DNA from: RGIG3102 sp964649845
GTDB taxonomy: Bacteria > Bacillota > Clostridia > Oscillospirales > Ruminococcaceae
Reading direction: 5' to 3'
DNA: 37,547 nucleotides
NCBI GenBank assembly: GCA_964649845.1
Contig: CAZYSS010000008.1
Span: 1 to 37,547, forward strand
The notes beneath the pieces are model-generated. The model ran no database searches, was not told where the DNA came from, and saw only the letters and a program-made list of their open reading frames with translations. Below are positions 15,226 to 23,047 of the stretch, one piece after another. Each line of letters begins with the position of its first letter. The stretch's first letter is position 1. Made by a program: the position numbers and the translations under genes.

Positions 15226-16134
15226 ATGATTTATGATATCGCTATTATCGGTGCAGGCCCTGCAGGTCTGTCAGCAGCTATTTACGCACAGAGAGCTGGT
15301 TTCAACACAATTACATTTGAAGCAAATGTACACGGCGGCCAGATTATCAACACTCCTGAAGTGGAAAATTACCCTGCCCTGGGCAAGGTAAGCGGCGTGG
15401 AATATGCTATGAGTATTTACGAACAGGCTGTTGGCTTTGGTGCAACAATTGAATACAAAGCTGTTACAGACACACAGCTGGAAGGTGAAATCAAAACACT
15501 GAAATGCAGCGATGGCAGCGAATATCAGGCAAAGGCAGTTATTATTGCAACAGGCGTTGTAAGAAGAAAGCTGGAAATTCCGGGCGAAGACAGACTGCTG
15601 GGCGCAGGCGTAAGCTACTGCGCAACCTGTGACGGTCTTTTCTTCAAAGACAAGACTGCCGTTGTAGTAGGCGGCGGCAACACAGCCCTGGAAGATGCTG
15701 TATACCTGGCAGCAGTTTGTGAAAAGGTTTACCTTATCCACCGTCGTGATGAATTCCGCGGTTCAAAGCATGAGGTTGCCAAAGTGCTTTCCAACCCTAA
15801 AATCGAAATCCTCTATGACACAATCCCAATGTCTATTGACGGCATGGGCAAAGTGGAATCACTGCGCGTTAAAAACGTGAAAACAGAAGAAGAAAGAGTG
15901 CTGTCAACATCTGCTGTGTTTGTTGCAGTAGGTCTTATCCCACAGAACGATATGTTTGAAGGCAAAGTGGATATGGATGGCGGCTACATCGCCGCAGGCG
16001 AAAGCTGCACAACAAACATCCCTGGTGTATTTGTAGCAGGTGACACAAGAACAAAAACACTGCGTCAGCTGGTTACAGCCACAGCAGACGGTGCTATTGC
16101 CGGCACAGCAGCAGCAAACTATCTGTCTGAATAA
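15226..16134 (+). CDS. trxB: Thioredoxin reductase
   Basis: NADPH:thioredoxin oxidoreductase (FAD), 302 residues from ATG 15226. FAD site IIGAGPAGLSAA, redox pair CATC (Cys132 and Cys135), NADPH site VVGGGNTALEDA, and the FAD-closing GVFVAGDTRTKTLRQLVTA. The frame is open further upstream, but homology begins at MIYDIAIIG; GGTGAG at 15216-15221 supports this ATG. A GTG at 15217 with AAAGG 9 bp before it would add three residues. It supplies electrons for thioredoxin-dependent enzymes such as the BCP at 3395. No thioredoxin gene is adjacent. A terminator follows. Confidence 0.95.
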   Translation: MIYDIAIIGAGPAGLSAAIYAQRAGFNTITFEANVHGGQIINTPEVENYPALGKVSGVEYAMSIYEQAVGFGATIEYKAVTDTQLEGEIKTLKCSDGSEYQAKAVIIATGVVRRKLEIPGEDRLLGAGVSYCATCDGLFFKDKTAVVVGGGNTALEDAVYLAAVCEKVYLIHRRDEFRGSKHEVAKVLSNPKIEILYDTIPMSIDGMGKVESLRVKNVKTEEERVLSTSAVFVAVGLIPQNDMFEGKVDMDGGYIAAGESCTTNIPGVFVAGDTRTKTLRQLVTATADGAIAGTAAANYLSE

Positions 16135-16147
16135 TTTGTATTACCCA

Positions 16148-16174
16148 AAGACCGCTTTTCAGGCGGTCTTTTTT
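16148..16174 (+). terminator. trxB terminator
   Basis: AAGACCGC (16148-16155), 7-nt loop, GCGGTCTT (16163-16170), then T-run. Confidence 0.85.
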
Positions 16175-16213
16175 GTTGTATAATTACTTCAGTAAATGTT
16201 GCTGTTGCAACAA
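16156..16213 (+). promoter_or_regulatory. Candidate promoter and operator of the Crp/Fnr-family gene
   Basis: TATAAT at 16179-16184 with TTTTCA (16156-16161, inside the trxB terminator loop) 17 bp upstream. TGTTGC-TGTT-GCAACA at 16198-16213 is an inverted repeat just past the expected start and could be an autoregulatory site. Confidence 0.4.
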
Positions 16214-16230
16214 AAGAGGTGATTACGAAA

Positions 16231-16866
16231 TTGCTTACGAAAAATATACTTTTCCGCGGTATGTCCATGGCGGAAATCACAGATATACTCTCTGTTACTT
16301 CCCATATCGAAAAACACTACAGCAGCGAAGAAATTATTGTTCATCAGGGGGATATTATACATAATATCGGCATACTGCTGTCCGGCAGTGCTGTGGGTAA
16401 AAAATACACCCCGGAGGGTGAGGAGATAATAGTTTCCCGTATGGATGCAAACAAGATTTTTGGCGATGTACTGTCCGGTGCCAACGGCTTTGCCAGTCCG
16501 GTTACAGTGCAGGCGCAGACAGACTGCACAGTTATGCTGATAGATTACCAGCAGTTGCTGTTTTCGTCCCATCCGCTGACACACCGCGTGCTGCAGAATA
16601 TGATTCAGAATATCTCCCTGAAATATTTTGCACAGAACAGGCGAATGGATATCCTTATGCTGAAAAGCGTCCGCGCCAAGGTGCTGGCATATCTGGAATG
16701 GCAGAAAGCTGCCCACGGTGCCAATACCTTTTCCATAGACCTGGACCGCCGCCTGCTGGCAGATTTTCTGGGTGTGGAGCGCAGCGCACTGTCCAGGGAA
16801 CTGTCCAGAATGAAAGCGGACGGCCTTATAGACTATCACAAAAATAATTTCACACTTTTTGTCTGA
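16231..16866 (+). CDS. Crp/Fnr-family transcriptional regulator
   Basis: 211 residues. The N-terminal cyclic-nucleotide-binding-like beta-barrel covers about 5-120 (LFRGMSMAEITDIL, IIVHQGDIIHNIGILLSGSA), then a long dimer helix, then a winged helix with RRLLADFLGVERSALSRELS as recognition region. Only one Cys is present (TDCTV), so it is not an Fe-S FNR type; the cNMP phosphate-binding motif is also degenerate, so the ligand is unknown. A TTG start at 16231 is preferred because AGAGGTGAT (16216-16224) is a strong SD; a GTG at 16219 lies inside that SD. It is a likely regulator of trxB through the TGTGA/TCACA palindrome. Confidence 0.85.
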   Translation: MLTKNILFRGMSMAEITDILSVTSHIEKHYSSEEIIVHQGDIIHNIGILLSGSAVGKKYTPEGEEIIVSRMDANKIFGDVLSGANGFASPVTVQAQTDCTVMLIDYQQLLFSSHPLTHRVLQNMIQNISLKYFAQNRRMDILMLKSVRAKVLAYLEWQKAAHGANTFSIDLDRRLLADFLGVERSALSRELSRMKADGLIDYHKNNFTLFV

Positions 16867-16941
16867 AAATCATTGTTTTACAATCGAAACAGTGATATTA
16901 TTGAATATATTGAAACTGTTATATCAAGGAGAGAAAAAACT

Positions 16942-17505
16942 ATGCTTACACTGGAGAGAGCACACGAACTGCTGGCTGATACAACAACAGAGCCACACCT
17001 TATCCTGCACGCAAAAAATGTTATGTACGCTATGGGCGGTCTTGCAAAACACTTTGGCGAAGATGAAAACCACTGGAAAGCCATTGGCTACCTGCACGAC
17101 TATGACTATGAACAGCACCCTGAAGAACATCTGGACCACACAGCAGGTCCGCTTAAAGAAGCAGGTCTTACAGATGAAGAAATCCGTGCTATCCTGTCCC
17201 ACGGCTACACACTGCGCAACGACGTGGAACCACACACAAATATGGAAAAATCCCTGTTCACAGTTGATGAACTGACAGGCATCATCCAGGCTGCCGCCAG
17301 AATGAGACCACGGGGCATCACAGATATGGAAACTTCCAGCTTTATGAAAAAATTCAAAGACAAAAAATTTGCAGCAAAATGCAACCGCGATATCATCAAA
17401 AAAGGCTGCGAAATGCTGGGTATGGAAGTTAAGGATGTTGCTGCTATCTGTATCGAAGCTATGAAAGAACACGCAGATGAACTGGGCATCGGTCCAAAAG
17501 CATAA
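16942..17505 (+). CDS. HD-domain phosphohydrolase-like protein
   Basis: 187 residues from ATG 16942, preceded by CAAGGAGAG. HD-type metal residues: His23 (LILHAKNVMYAM), the HD doublet at 52-53 (GYLHDYDYE) and a later His (ILSHGYTLRND). The layout matches small bacterial HD hydrolases acting on nucleotide or phosphate compounds, but no substrate can be assigned. ARMRPRGITDMETSSFMKKF is a typical C-terminal block of this subfamily. It lies 75 bp after the Crp/Fnr gene with no terminator between, so co-transcription is likely. Codon bias suggests good expression. Confidence 0.82.
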   Translation: MLTLERAHELLADTTTEPHLILHAKNVMYAMGGLAKHFGEDENHWKAIGYLHDYDYEQHPEEHLDHTAGPLKEAGLTDEEIRAILSHGYTLRNDVEPHTNMEKSLFTVDELTGIIQAAARMRPRGITDMETSSFMKKFKDKKFAAKCNRDIIKKGCEMLGMEVKDVAAICIEAMKEHADELGIGPKA

Positions 17506-17530
17506 AAAATAAAAAAGCATTTAAATAATC

Positions 17531-17617
17531 AATGTCATTCCGAGCATAGCGAGGAATCGCATCATTTCCAACCATGGCTGTATGCGATTCTTCGAATTTC
17601 AGTCTCAGAATGACATT
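17531..17617. repeat. Dispersed palindromic element (MITE-like)
   Basis: An 87-bp element with 10-bp terminal inverted repeats AATGTCATTC (17531-17540) and GAATGACATT (17608-17617). Inside, CCGAGCATAGCGAGGAATCGC and TGCGATTC can pair. The TGTCATTCCGAGCxxAGCGAGGAATC form is a known kind of intergenic repeat in Firmicute genomes. A degenerate relative occurs at 6828. No gene is encoded. Confidence 0.7.
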
Positions 17618-17701
17618 TTGCTTATTGGTTTACTAAAACGCCTCTTTTTATAACTAAACTGCAGCTAAACCACCCAGCCACACAACTAAACCACCGGTCG
17701 G

Positions 17702-17730
17702 TTGAGAAAATAACGTCCCTGCTTTATGAT
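17702..17730 (+). promoter_or_regulatory. Promoter of the second XRE regulator gene
   Basis: TTGAGA (17702-17707), 17 bp, TATGAT (17725-17730), 28 bp before the start codon. Confidence 0.65.
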
Positions 17731-17758
17731 AAAATCATCAGAGCAAAGGAGAATATCT

Positions 17759-18160
17759 ATGGAAAATCAGACACTTGGCAAAATGATAGCCACATTGAGA
17801 AAAGAACACAATATGACACAGCTGCAGCTGGCAGAAAAGATGAATGTTACAGACAAAGCAGTTTCCAAATGGGAACGCGACTTGTCCTGCCCGGATATAG
17901 ACAGTCTGCCGCGTCTGGCAGAAATCTTTGGTATCACAGTCGATGAAATTTTGCGTGTAAAGGAAGCTCCTGCTCCACAGGCACAGGAAAATAAATTTGA
18001 CAAAATTATGGACATTGTGCTGAAAGCGGTCCCGCTGGCCATGGGTGTAACTATTACAGTTGCATCTGCATTGGGTAGTATTGATATGCAATCCGGTTTC
18101 GGCATGGTTGGGATTGCCCTGTTCTGCATAGGCCTGCGCGCCCTTCAGGAAAACAAATAA
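17759..18160 (+). CDS. XRE-family regulator with short membrane tail
   Basis: 133 residues from ATG 17759 (AAAGGAG upstream). The N-terminal helix-turn-helix LGKMIATLRKEHNMTQLQLA and NVTDKAVSKWERDLSCPDI is of the same subtype as the 6083 gene. After an Ala/Pro/Gln linker (APAPQAQ) two hydrophobic segments fill residues about 90-128. It probably senses something at the membrane; neither target nor signal is evident. It has its own promoter and is followed by the double-hairpin repeat. Confidence 0.82.
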   Translation: MENQTLGKMIATLRKEHNMTQLQLAEKMNVTDKAVSKWERDLSCPDIDSLPRLAEIFGITVDEILRVKEAPAPQAQENKFDKIMDIVLKAVPLAMGVTITVASALGSIDMQSGFGMVGIALFCIGLRALQENK

Positions 18161-18163
18161 CCG

Positions 18164-18232
18164 TAGGGGACGATGCCCACATCGTCCCGCGCCAATTAAC
18201 GAAATATCGTAGGGGGACGGGTTTCCCGTCCC
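18164..18232. repeat. Tandem GTAGGGG-type hairpin repeats
   Basis: Two similar units: CGTAGGGGACGATG-CCCA-CATCGTCCC (18163-18188) and CGTAGGGGGACGGG-TTT-CCCGTCCC (18208-18232). Each begins CGTAGGGG and folds into a GC-rich hairpin with compensating arm differences. This resembles a dispersed intergenic hairpin family. Confidence 0.6.
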
Positions 18233-18250
18233 GTAAACAAAGAAATAATT

Positions 18251-18280
18251 AAAAGCGACTGTCATCAGACAGTCGCTTTT
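18251..18280. terminator. Bidirectional terminator
   Basis: AAAAGCGACTGTC (18251-18263), ATCA loop, GACAGTCGCTTTT (18268-18280). Serves the XRE gene and the convergent chromate-transporter-like pair. Confidence 0.88.
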
Positions 18281-18283
18281 TTA

Positions 18284-18847
18284 CTAAAACATTATAATTC
18301 CCAGCAGGGCAGACATTGCCAGAAATACTACAGGATGTAATTTTTTAAACTGTTTTACATTCTGTAATATTACAACAAGGGCAAATATAAAACAGGCGCG
18401 CCAGTTTATTGATGCAAACAGGGTAGCCAGGGTTGCGCCTTCGTACAACAGGGTTACTTTTGCTATGCCAATCAGCGCAGACAGGATAAGCGCCAGCACA
18501 CAAGGACGCAGACCGTAAAATGCCCGGTCAATATACTTGTTGCCACGGAAAGCTGTGATAAATTTAGCCACAATTGTCATCAGCACAATGGCAGGGAACA
18601 CCAGTCCCATTGTGGCGCACACACCGCCCAGATAGCCTGCTGTGTTATAGCCTGCATATGTGGCAATATTTACTGCGATTGGACCAGGTGTGCTTTCGCT
18701 TATGGCGATAAAGTCAGTCAGCTGTTCCAGAGTAAACCAGCCTGTGTTTACAGCCATCTCCTGCAGGAAAGGAATAGACGCCATACCGCCGCCAAATGTC
18801 AGCACAGCTACTTTGCAGAATTCATAAAAAAGACTGAAATAAATCAT
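18284..18847 (-). CDS. Chromate transporter (CHR) family, short form, second subunit
   Basis: 187 residues, a one-domain CHR protein with about six membrane segments. Signature parts: FCKVAVLTFGGGMASIPFLQ, ISESTPGPIAVNIATYAGYNTAG and VFPAIVLMTIVAKF. Short CHR proteins occur as tandem pairs whose products are thought to act together as an anion transporter; chromate efflux is documented for some members, and other members have no known substrate. Its ATG overlaps the end of the upstream gene by 4 bp (ATGA), with AAAGGAGG just before, so the two are translationally coupled. Confidence 0.88.
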   Translation of the reverse strand: MIYFSLFYEFCKVAVLTFGGGMASIPFLQEMAVNTGWFTLEQLTDFIAISESTPGPIAVNIATYAGYNTAGYLGGVCATMGLVFPAIVLMTIVAKFITAFRGNKYIDRAFYGLRPCVLALILSALIGIAKVTLLYEGATLATLFASINWRACFIFALVVILQNVKQFKKLHPVVFLAMSALLGIIMF

Positions 18848-19398
18848 TTATCTGCCTCCTTTGCATTTTTGCCAAAGGTTTTGGCCACGATACCCACCAC
18901 AGCACCAAAGATTACAGGTACCACAGGGTTTATATCCATAAATGTCAGTGCGATGATAGCGATGCCAAAGGTTACAAATGTTACCACATCCACCACATTT
19001 TTCTTTGACAGATTCATTACTGTTTTCAGAATCAGGGCGCACACGCCTGCGCGGATACCCATCAGGGCAGCGGCCACTGCAGGTACGCTCATAAAATTGT
19101 TCAGCACACTGGCAATAATCAGAATTACTATAATGGATGGTACCACCACGCCAAAAGCCGCAACTATACCGCCCACTGTGCCTGCAATATGGTTGCCGCA
19201 CAGCACGCTGGTGTTTATGGCTATAATGCCCGGGGCACACTGTGCCAGTGCATAATAGTCTGCTATTTCTTCCTTTGTCAGCCAGCCGTGAGTTTCGTTT
19301 ACTTCTCTTTCAAGAATAGGCAGCATTGCCAAGCCGCCCCCAAAGGTCAGTCCGCCTACACGAAAAAAGCTGAAAAATATATCCAGATATTTTTTCAT
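18844..19398 (-). CDS. Chromate transporter (CHR) family, short form, first subunit
   Basis: 184 residues, one CHR domain: FFRVGGLTFGGGLAMLPILE, ALAQCAPGIIAINTSVLCGN, VVVPSIIVILIIASVL. It forms a pair with the gene at 18284, with opposite membrane orientation expected between partners. The start ATG at 19398 has only a modest SD (GAAGG). Physiological substrate unknown; in a gut anaerobe a role other than chromate resistance is possible. Confidence 0.88.
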   Translation of the reverse strand: MKKYLDIFFSFFRVGGLTFGGGLAMLPILEREVNETHGWLTKEEIADYYALAQCAPGIIAINTSVLCGNHIAGTVGGIVAAFGVVVPSIIVILIIASVLNNFMSVPAVAAALMGIRAGVCALILKTVMNLSKKNVVDVVTFVTFGIAIIALTFMDINPVVPVIFGAVVGIVAKTFGKNAKEADK

Positions 19399-19469
19399 TT
19401 AAAATATCGCCTTCTTTCTTTTGTTTCAACCTTTATATTATAGCACTATTTGCAACTAAAGTAAAATAA

Positions 19470-19489
19470 AAGCGGAGTTTCCTCCGCTT
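19470..19489 (-). terminator. Terminator of the anchored unknown gene
   Basis: AAGCGGAG/CTCCGCTT with a 4-nt loop; on the minus strand it is followed by TTTTATTTTAC. Confidence 0.8.
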
Positions 19490-19493
19490 GTGG

Positions 19494-20498
19494 CTATTCT
19501 TTTTCATATCTGTTGAAGCGCAGGAATGTTTCGCCGTCTTCACTTACTATATCGTAAATCAGCCTGTAATTGCCGTAGGATTCGTGATCCGGGTCCGGGC
19601 TGTCTTTTACAGGGCCGAACAGCTCAAAATGGCTGATTACCTGTGTGTTGCTGTTTGCAAACTCACTGTACACATAATCACCGGTATAATAAAACTGTAC
19701 ACCCCAGCCAAAATCGGTGGAAAACTCATAGGACTGTGTAGCTTTGTTCCAATCACCGTTTGGTGGTATGCCAAAATCTGTTTCACCATCCCATTCATAG
19801 TTTCCCATCAGCTGGCGCATTACTTTTTCCATATTGGTGGCTTTGAACTGGCTGCCGTTTTCTATCATAGGGAAAATATTGTAATAGCAGAAATTCTCAT
19901 CCTCCTGCCCGGACAGCTGTGTCATCAGCATTCGGTAAATAAATTCCGGGTTTTCAGGCGTGGAAGTTATTTTTACACAGGGAGTAATTCTCTGTGTCAG
20001 TATATTTGCACTCAGCAGAGCGTTTCCGTCTGCAATTACATCCACTGCAGGGTAATCTGCTGGTATTACAGCAGGTGTGGGCTCTGCAGATGGTTCGGGT
20101 GTTGGCAACGGTTCAAAAGGCTCTCCGTAATGCCCCAGCAGTTTGTCCTTACTGAAATCAATATAGTTTGCGATTATTTCTTCGTCAGACGGGTATTTAT
20201 CAATAACAAACTGGGGGTTATGCTCCTCCGTTATGTACATATCATACCCGTTTGTTTCAAAGTTTCTCACAGATGATGTACGCTGACCGATACCTATGGA
20301 TATAATTGTTTCATACCCGTTTTCTGAATATTTTACTATAATCTGTTTTTCCCTGCTGCCGGATATATATTTTTTGGTTATTTCATAATCAATGGTTTCA
20401 GTGGACAGAATTGTCACTCTTGGCTCCATAGATTTTTTGTATGCAAAACAACATACGGCTGCAACCAGTAAAACAGCTAAAACAATTTTCTTTTTCAA
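19494..20498 (-). CDS. Membrane-anchored extracytoplasmic protein, function unknown
   Basis: 334 residues, not recognised. It starts with a short basic N-terminus and a hydrophobic anchor (IVLAVLLVAAVCCFAY). A first extracellular part reaches about residue 130, a Pro/Glu-rich linker (PLPTPEPSAEPTPAV) follows, then a second domain rich in Tyr, Trp and acidic residues (YNIFPMIENGSQF, DFGWGVQFYYTGDYVYSEF, LIYDIVSEDGETFLRF). The TTG at 20498 is the best start because GAGGTG lies just upstream; an earlier in-frame TTG at 20510 overlaps that SD. It is probably a cell-surface protein transcribed alone. Confidence 0.7.
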   Translation of the reverse strand: MKKKIVLAVLLVAAVCCFAYKKSMEPRVTILSTETIDYEITKKYISGSREKQIIVKYSENGYETIISIGIGQRTSSVRNFETNGYDMYITEEHNPQFVIDKYPSDEEIIANYIDFSKDKLLGHYGEPFEPLPTPEPSAEPTPAVIPADYPAVDVIADGNALLSANILTQRITPCVKITSTPENPEFIYRMLMTQLSGQEDENFCYYNIFPMIENGSQFKATNMEKVMRQLMGNYEWDGETDFGIPPNGDWNKATQSYEFSTDFGWGVQFYYTGDYVYSEFANSNTQVISHFELFGPVKDSPDPDHESYGNYRLIYDIVSEDGETFLRFNRYEKE

Positions 20499-20605
20499 AT
20501 TACACCTCAAAAAGTATAAAAGTATTGATTTTATTATAAACTATAAATATATGTAAAACAATAAGAGAACGATCACATTGGCAATCTGTAATTTATCCAA
20601 TAAAA

Positions 20606-20625
20606 AACCACCCTTCCGGGTGGTT
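20606..20625 (-). terminator. Terminator of the TauE/SafE-like gene
   Basis: AACCACCC/GGGTGGTT with TTCC loop; six T follow on the minus strand. Confidence 0.85.
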
Positions 20626-20632
20626 TGAAATT

Positions 20633-21415
20633 TTATCCCATAGCGTAAATATATGCATTGTAAAAACTGATGCCGATAATAAAGCACATCAGCAGTATAA
20701 ACAGCTTGTCTACGGCTTTGTTGTCCATTTTCTTTGACAGCTTTCTGCCCACAATGCCGCCGCACACGCCGCCTGCCATCATAAGCAGCAGCTTTGGCAG
20801 CTGGAATTCAGGTACGCCTGTCACAAATGTGGAAATCACGCTGGCAGCCTGACTGAAAAGTATTACATACAGACTGTTTGCAGCGGCAACCTTTGTCTGC
20901 ATACTGAAAAAGTAGTAAAACACCACCAGATTGATAGGGCCGCCGCCAATACCCAGAAAACTGGATACCACACCAAGCACCAGACCTATCACGAAGCAGT
21001 TCACAGCGCCCTGCACATTTTTGGTTGTAATTTTATCCTTGTTTATTGTGTAAATCAGTGTGGCAATTGTGATAACAGCCAGTGCACCTGCCTGCACAGC
21101 ACCAACCATCTGCCTGTTGCTGAACATATCGCGCATTGTATTGAACAGGGTTTTGCCCATTATGCCGCCTATTGCCGCGCCTATCGCCAGCGGAGTAACA
21201 GTGGCCATTTCCACCGCTTTTTCCTTGTTCAGAAGGCTTTTGCCCATGGAATATGTGGTCATTGCCAGCACAGTACAGCCGGACATAAAGCTGATTGTGC
21301 TCGCACTGCCAAACTGTATAAAGTCCAGCACGGGTTTTATGATAACGCCACCGCCCATGCCGCAAATCGCGCCAACAATACAGGCGGTAAAGCTGATTAA
21401 AAATGCTATAATCAT
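20633..21415 (-). CDS. TauE/SafE-family permease
   Basis: 260 residues from ATG 21415 (AAAGGATGG upstream); an in-frame upstream TTG/ATG region gives a longer, unsupported frame. About eight membrane segments in two similar halves, each with the family glycine motif: GAICGMGGGVIIKPVLDF and VVSSFLGIGGGPINLVVFYY. Members export or import sulfite, sulfoacetate or other organic anions; the substrate here is unknown. Its terminator separates it from the anchored protein gene, so it is probably monocistronic. Confidence 0.88.
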   Translation of the reverse strand: MIIAFLISFTACIVGAICGMGGGVIIKPVLDFIQFGSASTISFMSGCTVLAMTTYSMGKSLLNKEKAVEMATVTPLAIGAAIGGIMGKTLFNTMRDMFSNRQMVGAVQAGALAVITIATLIYTINKDKITTKNVQGAVNCFVIGLVLGVVSSFLGIGGGPINLVVFYYFFSMQTKVAAANSLYVILFSQAASVISTFVTGVPEFQLPKLLLMMAGGVCGGIVGRKLSKKMDNKAVDKLFILLMCFIIGISFYNAYIYAMG

Positions 21416-21485
21416 TTTTTGCCATCCTTTTATATAAGATGAATTTATTATAAATTTATCTCGTTCAATAGTCAACAAAATAAAA

Positions 21486-21506
21486 AAGGTGGGAAACTCC
21501 CACCTT
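21486..21506 (-). terminator. Terminator of the YczE-like gene
   Basis: AAGGTGGGA/TCCCACCTT with a 3-nt loop and a T-run on the minus strand. Confidence 0.85.
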
Positions 21507-21515
21507 ATGTATTCA

Positions 21516-22139
21516 TTATTTGTTAGCCCATACTGCCACTGTTTTTGTAAACATTGGCAGCAGCATATCGATAAGCTTGCCGTTCAGAACCAGGCTCAGG
21601 ATTGTGGCATAGCCCCATACGCCGCCTGTCACCATGCCGATAGCCACATAGATTGCATATAGCACATAGCAGCCGAAAGAGTATGTTTTGCCTGCCAGGT
21701 CAGAAATCATCAGAATTACGTTGTCTGTAATTGAGGCGCCAAAGTCGATGCACAGATAAAATGCAACGCCCAGACTGATAATAATACATCCGATTACAGG
21801 GTATACAAAGTTGTTTACCACTGTTGGTACAGAAATACCGTTCAGGATTGCCACCACAGGGTCAATTGTCCAGCCGATTACAAATACTGTAATAAGTGTG
21901 GAAAATGCCAGTCTCTTGCGGTAAAATACCAGCAGGGCAGCAAACAGAATAAAGCTTACAATGTTTGTCATTGTGCCAAAAGCGATGCCTGTCATCTGGC
22001 TGAAGCCGCTTACCATAACACCCATAGGGTCGTTACCCATACCGCTTTTTACCATAAATGCACAGCCTGTACCGATTATAATCTGACCGATAATAACAAT
22101 CAGATATTTTTTAATTAAAACCAAAGTTTTGTTATCCAT
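21516..22139 (-). CDS. YczE/YyaS/YitT-like membrane protein
   Basis: 207 residues from the ATG at 22139, placed after AAGGTGATT; a GTG at 22148 lies inside that SD and is rejected. Five membrane segments and the family layout: GQIIIGTGCAFMVKSGMGND, PMGVMVSGFSQMTGIAFGTM, GWTIDPVVAIL and FDFGA-like CIDFGASITDNVI. Function of these proteins is not established. A consensus-like promoter lies upstream at 22187-22215. Confidence 0.8.
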   Translation of the reverse strand: MDNKTLVLIKKYLIVIIGQIIIGTGCAFMVKSGMGNDPMGVMVSGFSQMTGIAFGTMTNIVSFILFAALLVFYRKRLAFSTLITVFVIGWTIDPVVAILNGISVPTVVNNFVYPVIGCIIISLGVAFYLCIDFGASITDNVILMISDLAGKTYSFGCYVLYAIYVAIGMVTGGVWGYATILSLVLNGKLIDMLLPMFTKTVAVWANK

Positions 22140-22186
22140 ATTAATCACCTTATAAAGTTAAGTAAAAATAATCCATTCAACTAATA

Positions 22187-22215
22187 ATTATAGTATATTA
22201 ACAGACTTTAGTCAA
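22187..22215 (-). promoter_or_regulatory. Promoter of the YczE-like gene
   Basis: On the minus strand TTGACT (22215-22210), 17 bp, TATAAT (22192-22187). Confidence 0.75.
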
Positions 22216-22250
22216 TTAATAATTTTTTGATATTAACACAAAATTTTCAT

Positions 22251-22278
22251 TTGTATAGTTGAAAAAACGTGGTATACT
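22251..22278 (+). promoter_or_regulatory. Promoter of the 70-residue membrane peptide gene
   Basis: TTGTAT (22251-22256), 16 bp, TATACT (22273-22278). Confidence 0.6.
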
Positions 22279-22353
22279 ATAGACATAAGGATATATTTAT
22301 ATATTTTTACAGATATGGCAAATAAAGGAAACAATCGAGAAGGAGAGTACAAT

Positions 22354-22566
22354 ATGAAACATTTACTTGCTGGTATTACAGTTCTGGCTGCTGCAGGCGC
22401 AATTCTGGGTACTGCCGGTTACTACGTTTACAAAAAAAATAAAGCTAGCGAAGAAACAGCTGACTATGAAGAACTTATCTTCACAGATGACGGTGAAGTA
22501 GAATACGTGGAAGTTACTAAAACTGTTGAAGAAGAACCAGTTGCAGAAACTTTTACAGAAGAATAA
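22354..22566 (+). CDS. Small single-pass membrane protein with acidic tail
   Basis: 70 residues from ATG 22354, set by AAGGAGAG. One hydrophobic helix at residues 4-25 (LLAGITVLAAAGAILGTAGY) followed by a short basic stop (YKKNK) and a strongly acidic tail of about 40 residues rich in Glu, Asp, Val and Thr. The N-terminus is uncleaved-looking, so the tail should be cytoplasmic by the positive-inside rule. Codon use is biased toward a highly expressed set. No homologous function recognised. Confidence 0.75.
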   Translation: MKHLLAGITVLAAAGAILGTAGYYVYKKNKASEETADYEELIFTDDGEVEYVEVTKTVEEEPVAETFTEE

Positions 22567-22636
22567 TCACACTGAAATAAAAACGGGGGGTCATACGGCC
22601 CCCGGAAAATTATTGTGAAATTTAAAAAAATAAGTG

Positions 22637-22665
22637 TTGACAATAGCTATATGCTGTGCTATAAT
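22637..22665 (+). promoter_or_regulatory. Promoter of tRNA-fMet
   Basis: Perfect consensus TTGACA (22637-22642), 17 bp, TATAAT (22660-22665), 25 bp before the tRNA. Confidence 0.9.
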
Positions 22666-22690
22666 AATTTTACGCTAAAAAATTAGATAT

Positions 22691-22814
<124 letters not shown>

Positions 22815-22834
22815 TGAATTTGTTTTTATGTTAT

Positions 22835-23031
22835 TTCAGTACAGATTTTTATCAAGTTGTACCGAAACTGTACCGAATTTAATTCAGATATTATCAACTT
22901 GAAATCATCTTTTTTACAAGTTTGATACATAAATTAGCCTGAAAATAACAAAATTTAACATCTTTTTATCATCTTTTCTTTACATCAGATAAGTACAGTT
23001 ATTTGAAAATCTGTACAGTTTCTGTACTGAA
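22835..23031. promoter_or_regulatory. Candidate integrase arm-type sites (TGTACYGAA repeats)
   Basis: TGTACCGAA at 22858 and 22869 (period 11); TGTACAGTT at 23012 followed by TGTACTGAA at 23023 (period 11); an inverted copy TTCAGTACA at 22835. A further AGTACAGTT is at 22992. The cluster lies between the attL core and the integrase gene, where arm-binding sites of tyrosine integrases or excisionase sites are expected. Confidence 0.55.
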
Positions 23032-23047
23032 AGGATGATTTTTTCTT

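Noticed and set aside
16231..16866. Oxygen-sensing FNR with a 4Fe-4S cluster
   Set aside because: Only one Cys in the protein; no N-terminal or C-terminal Cys cluster.
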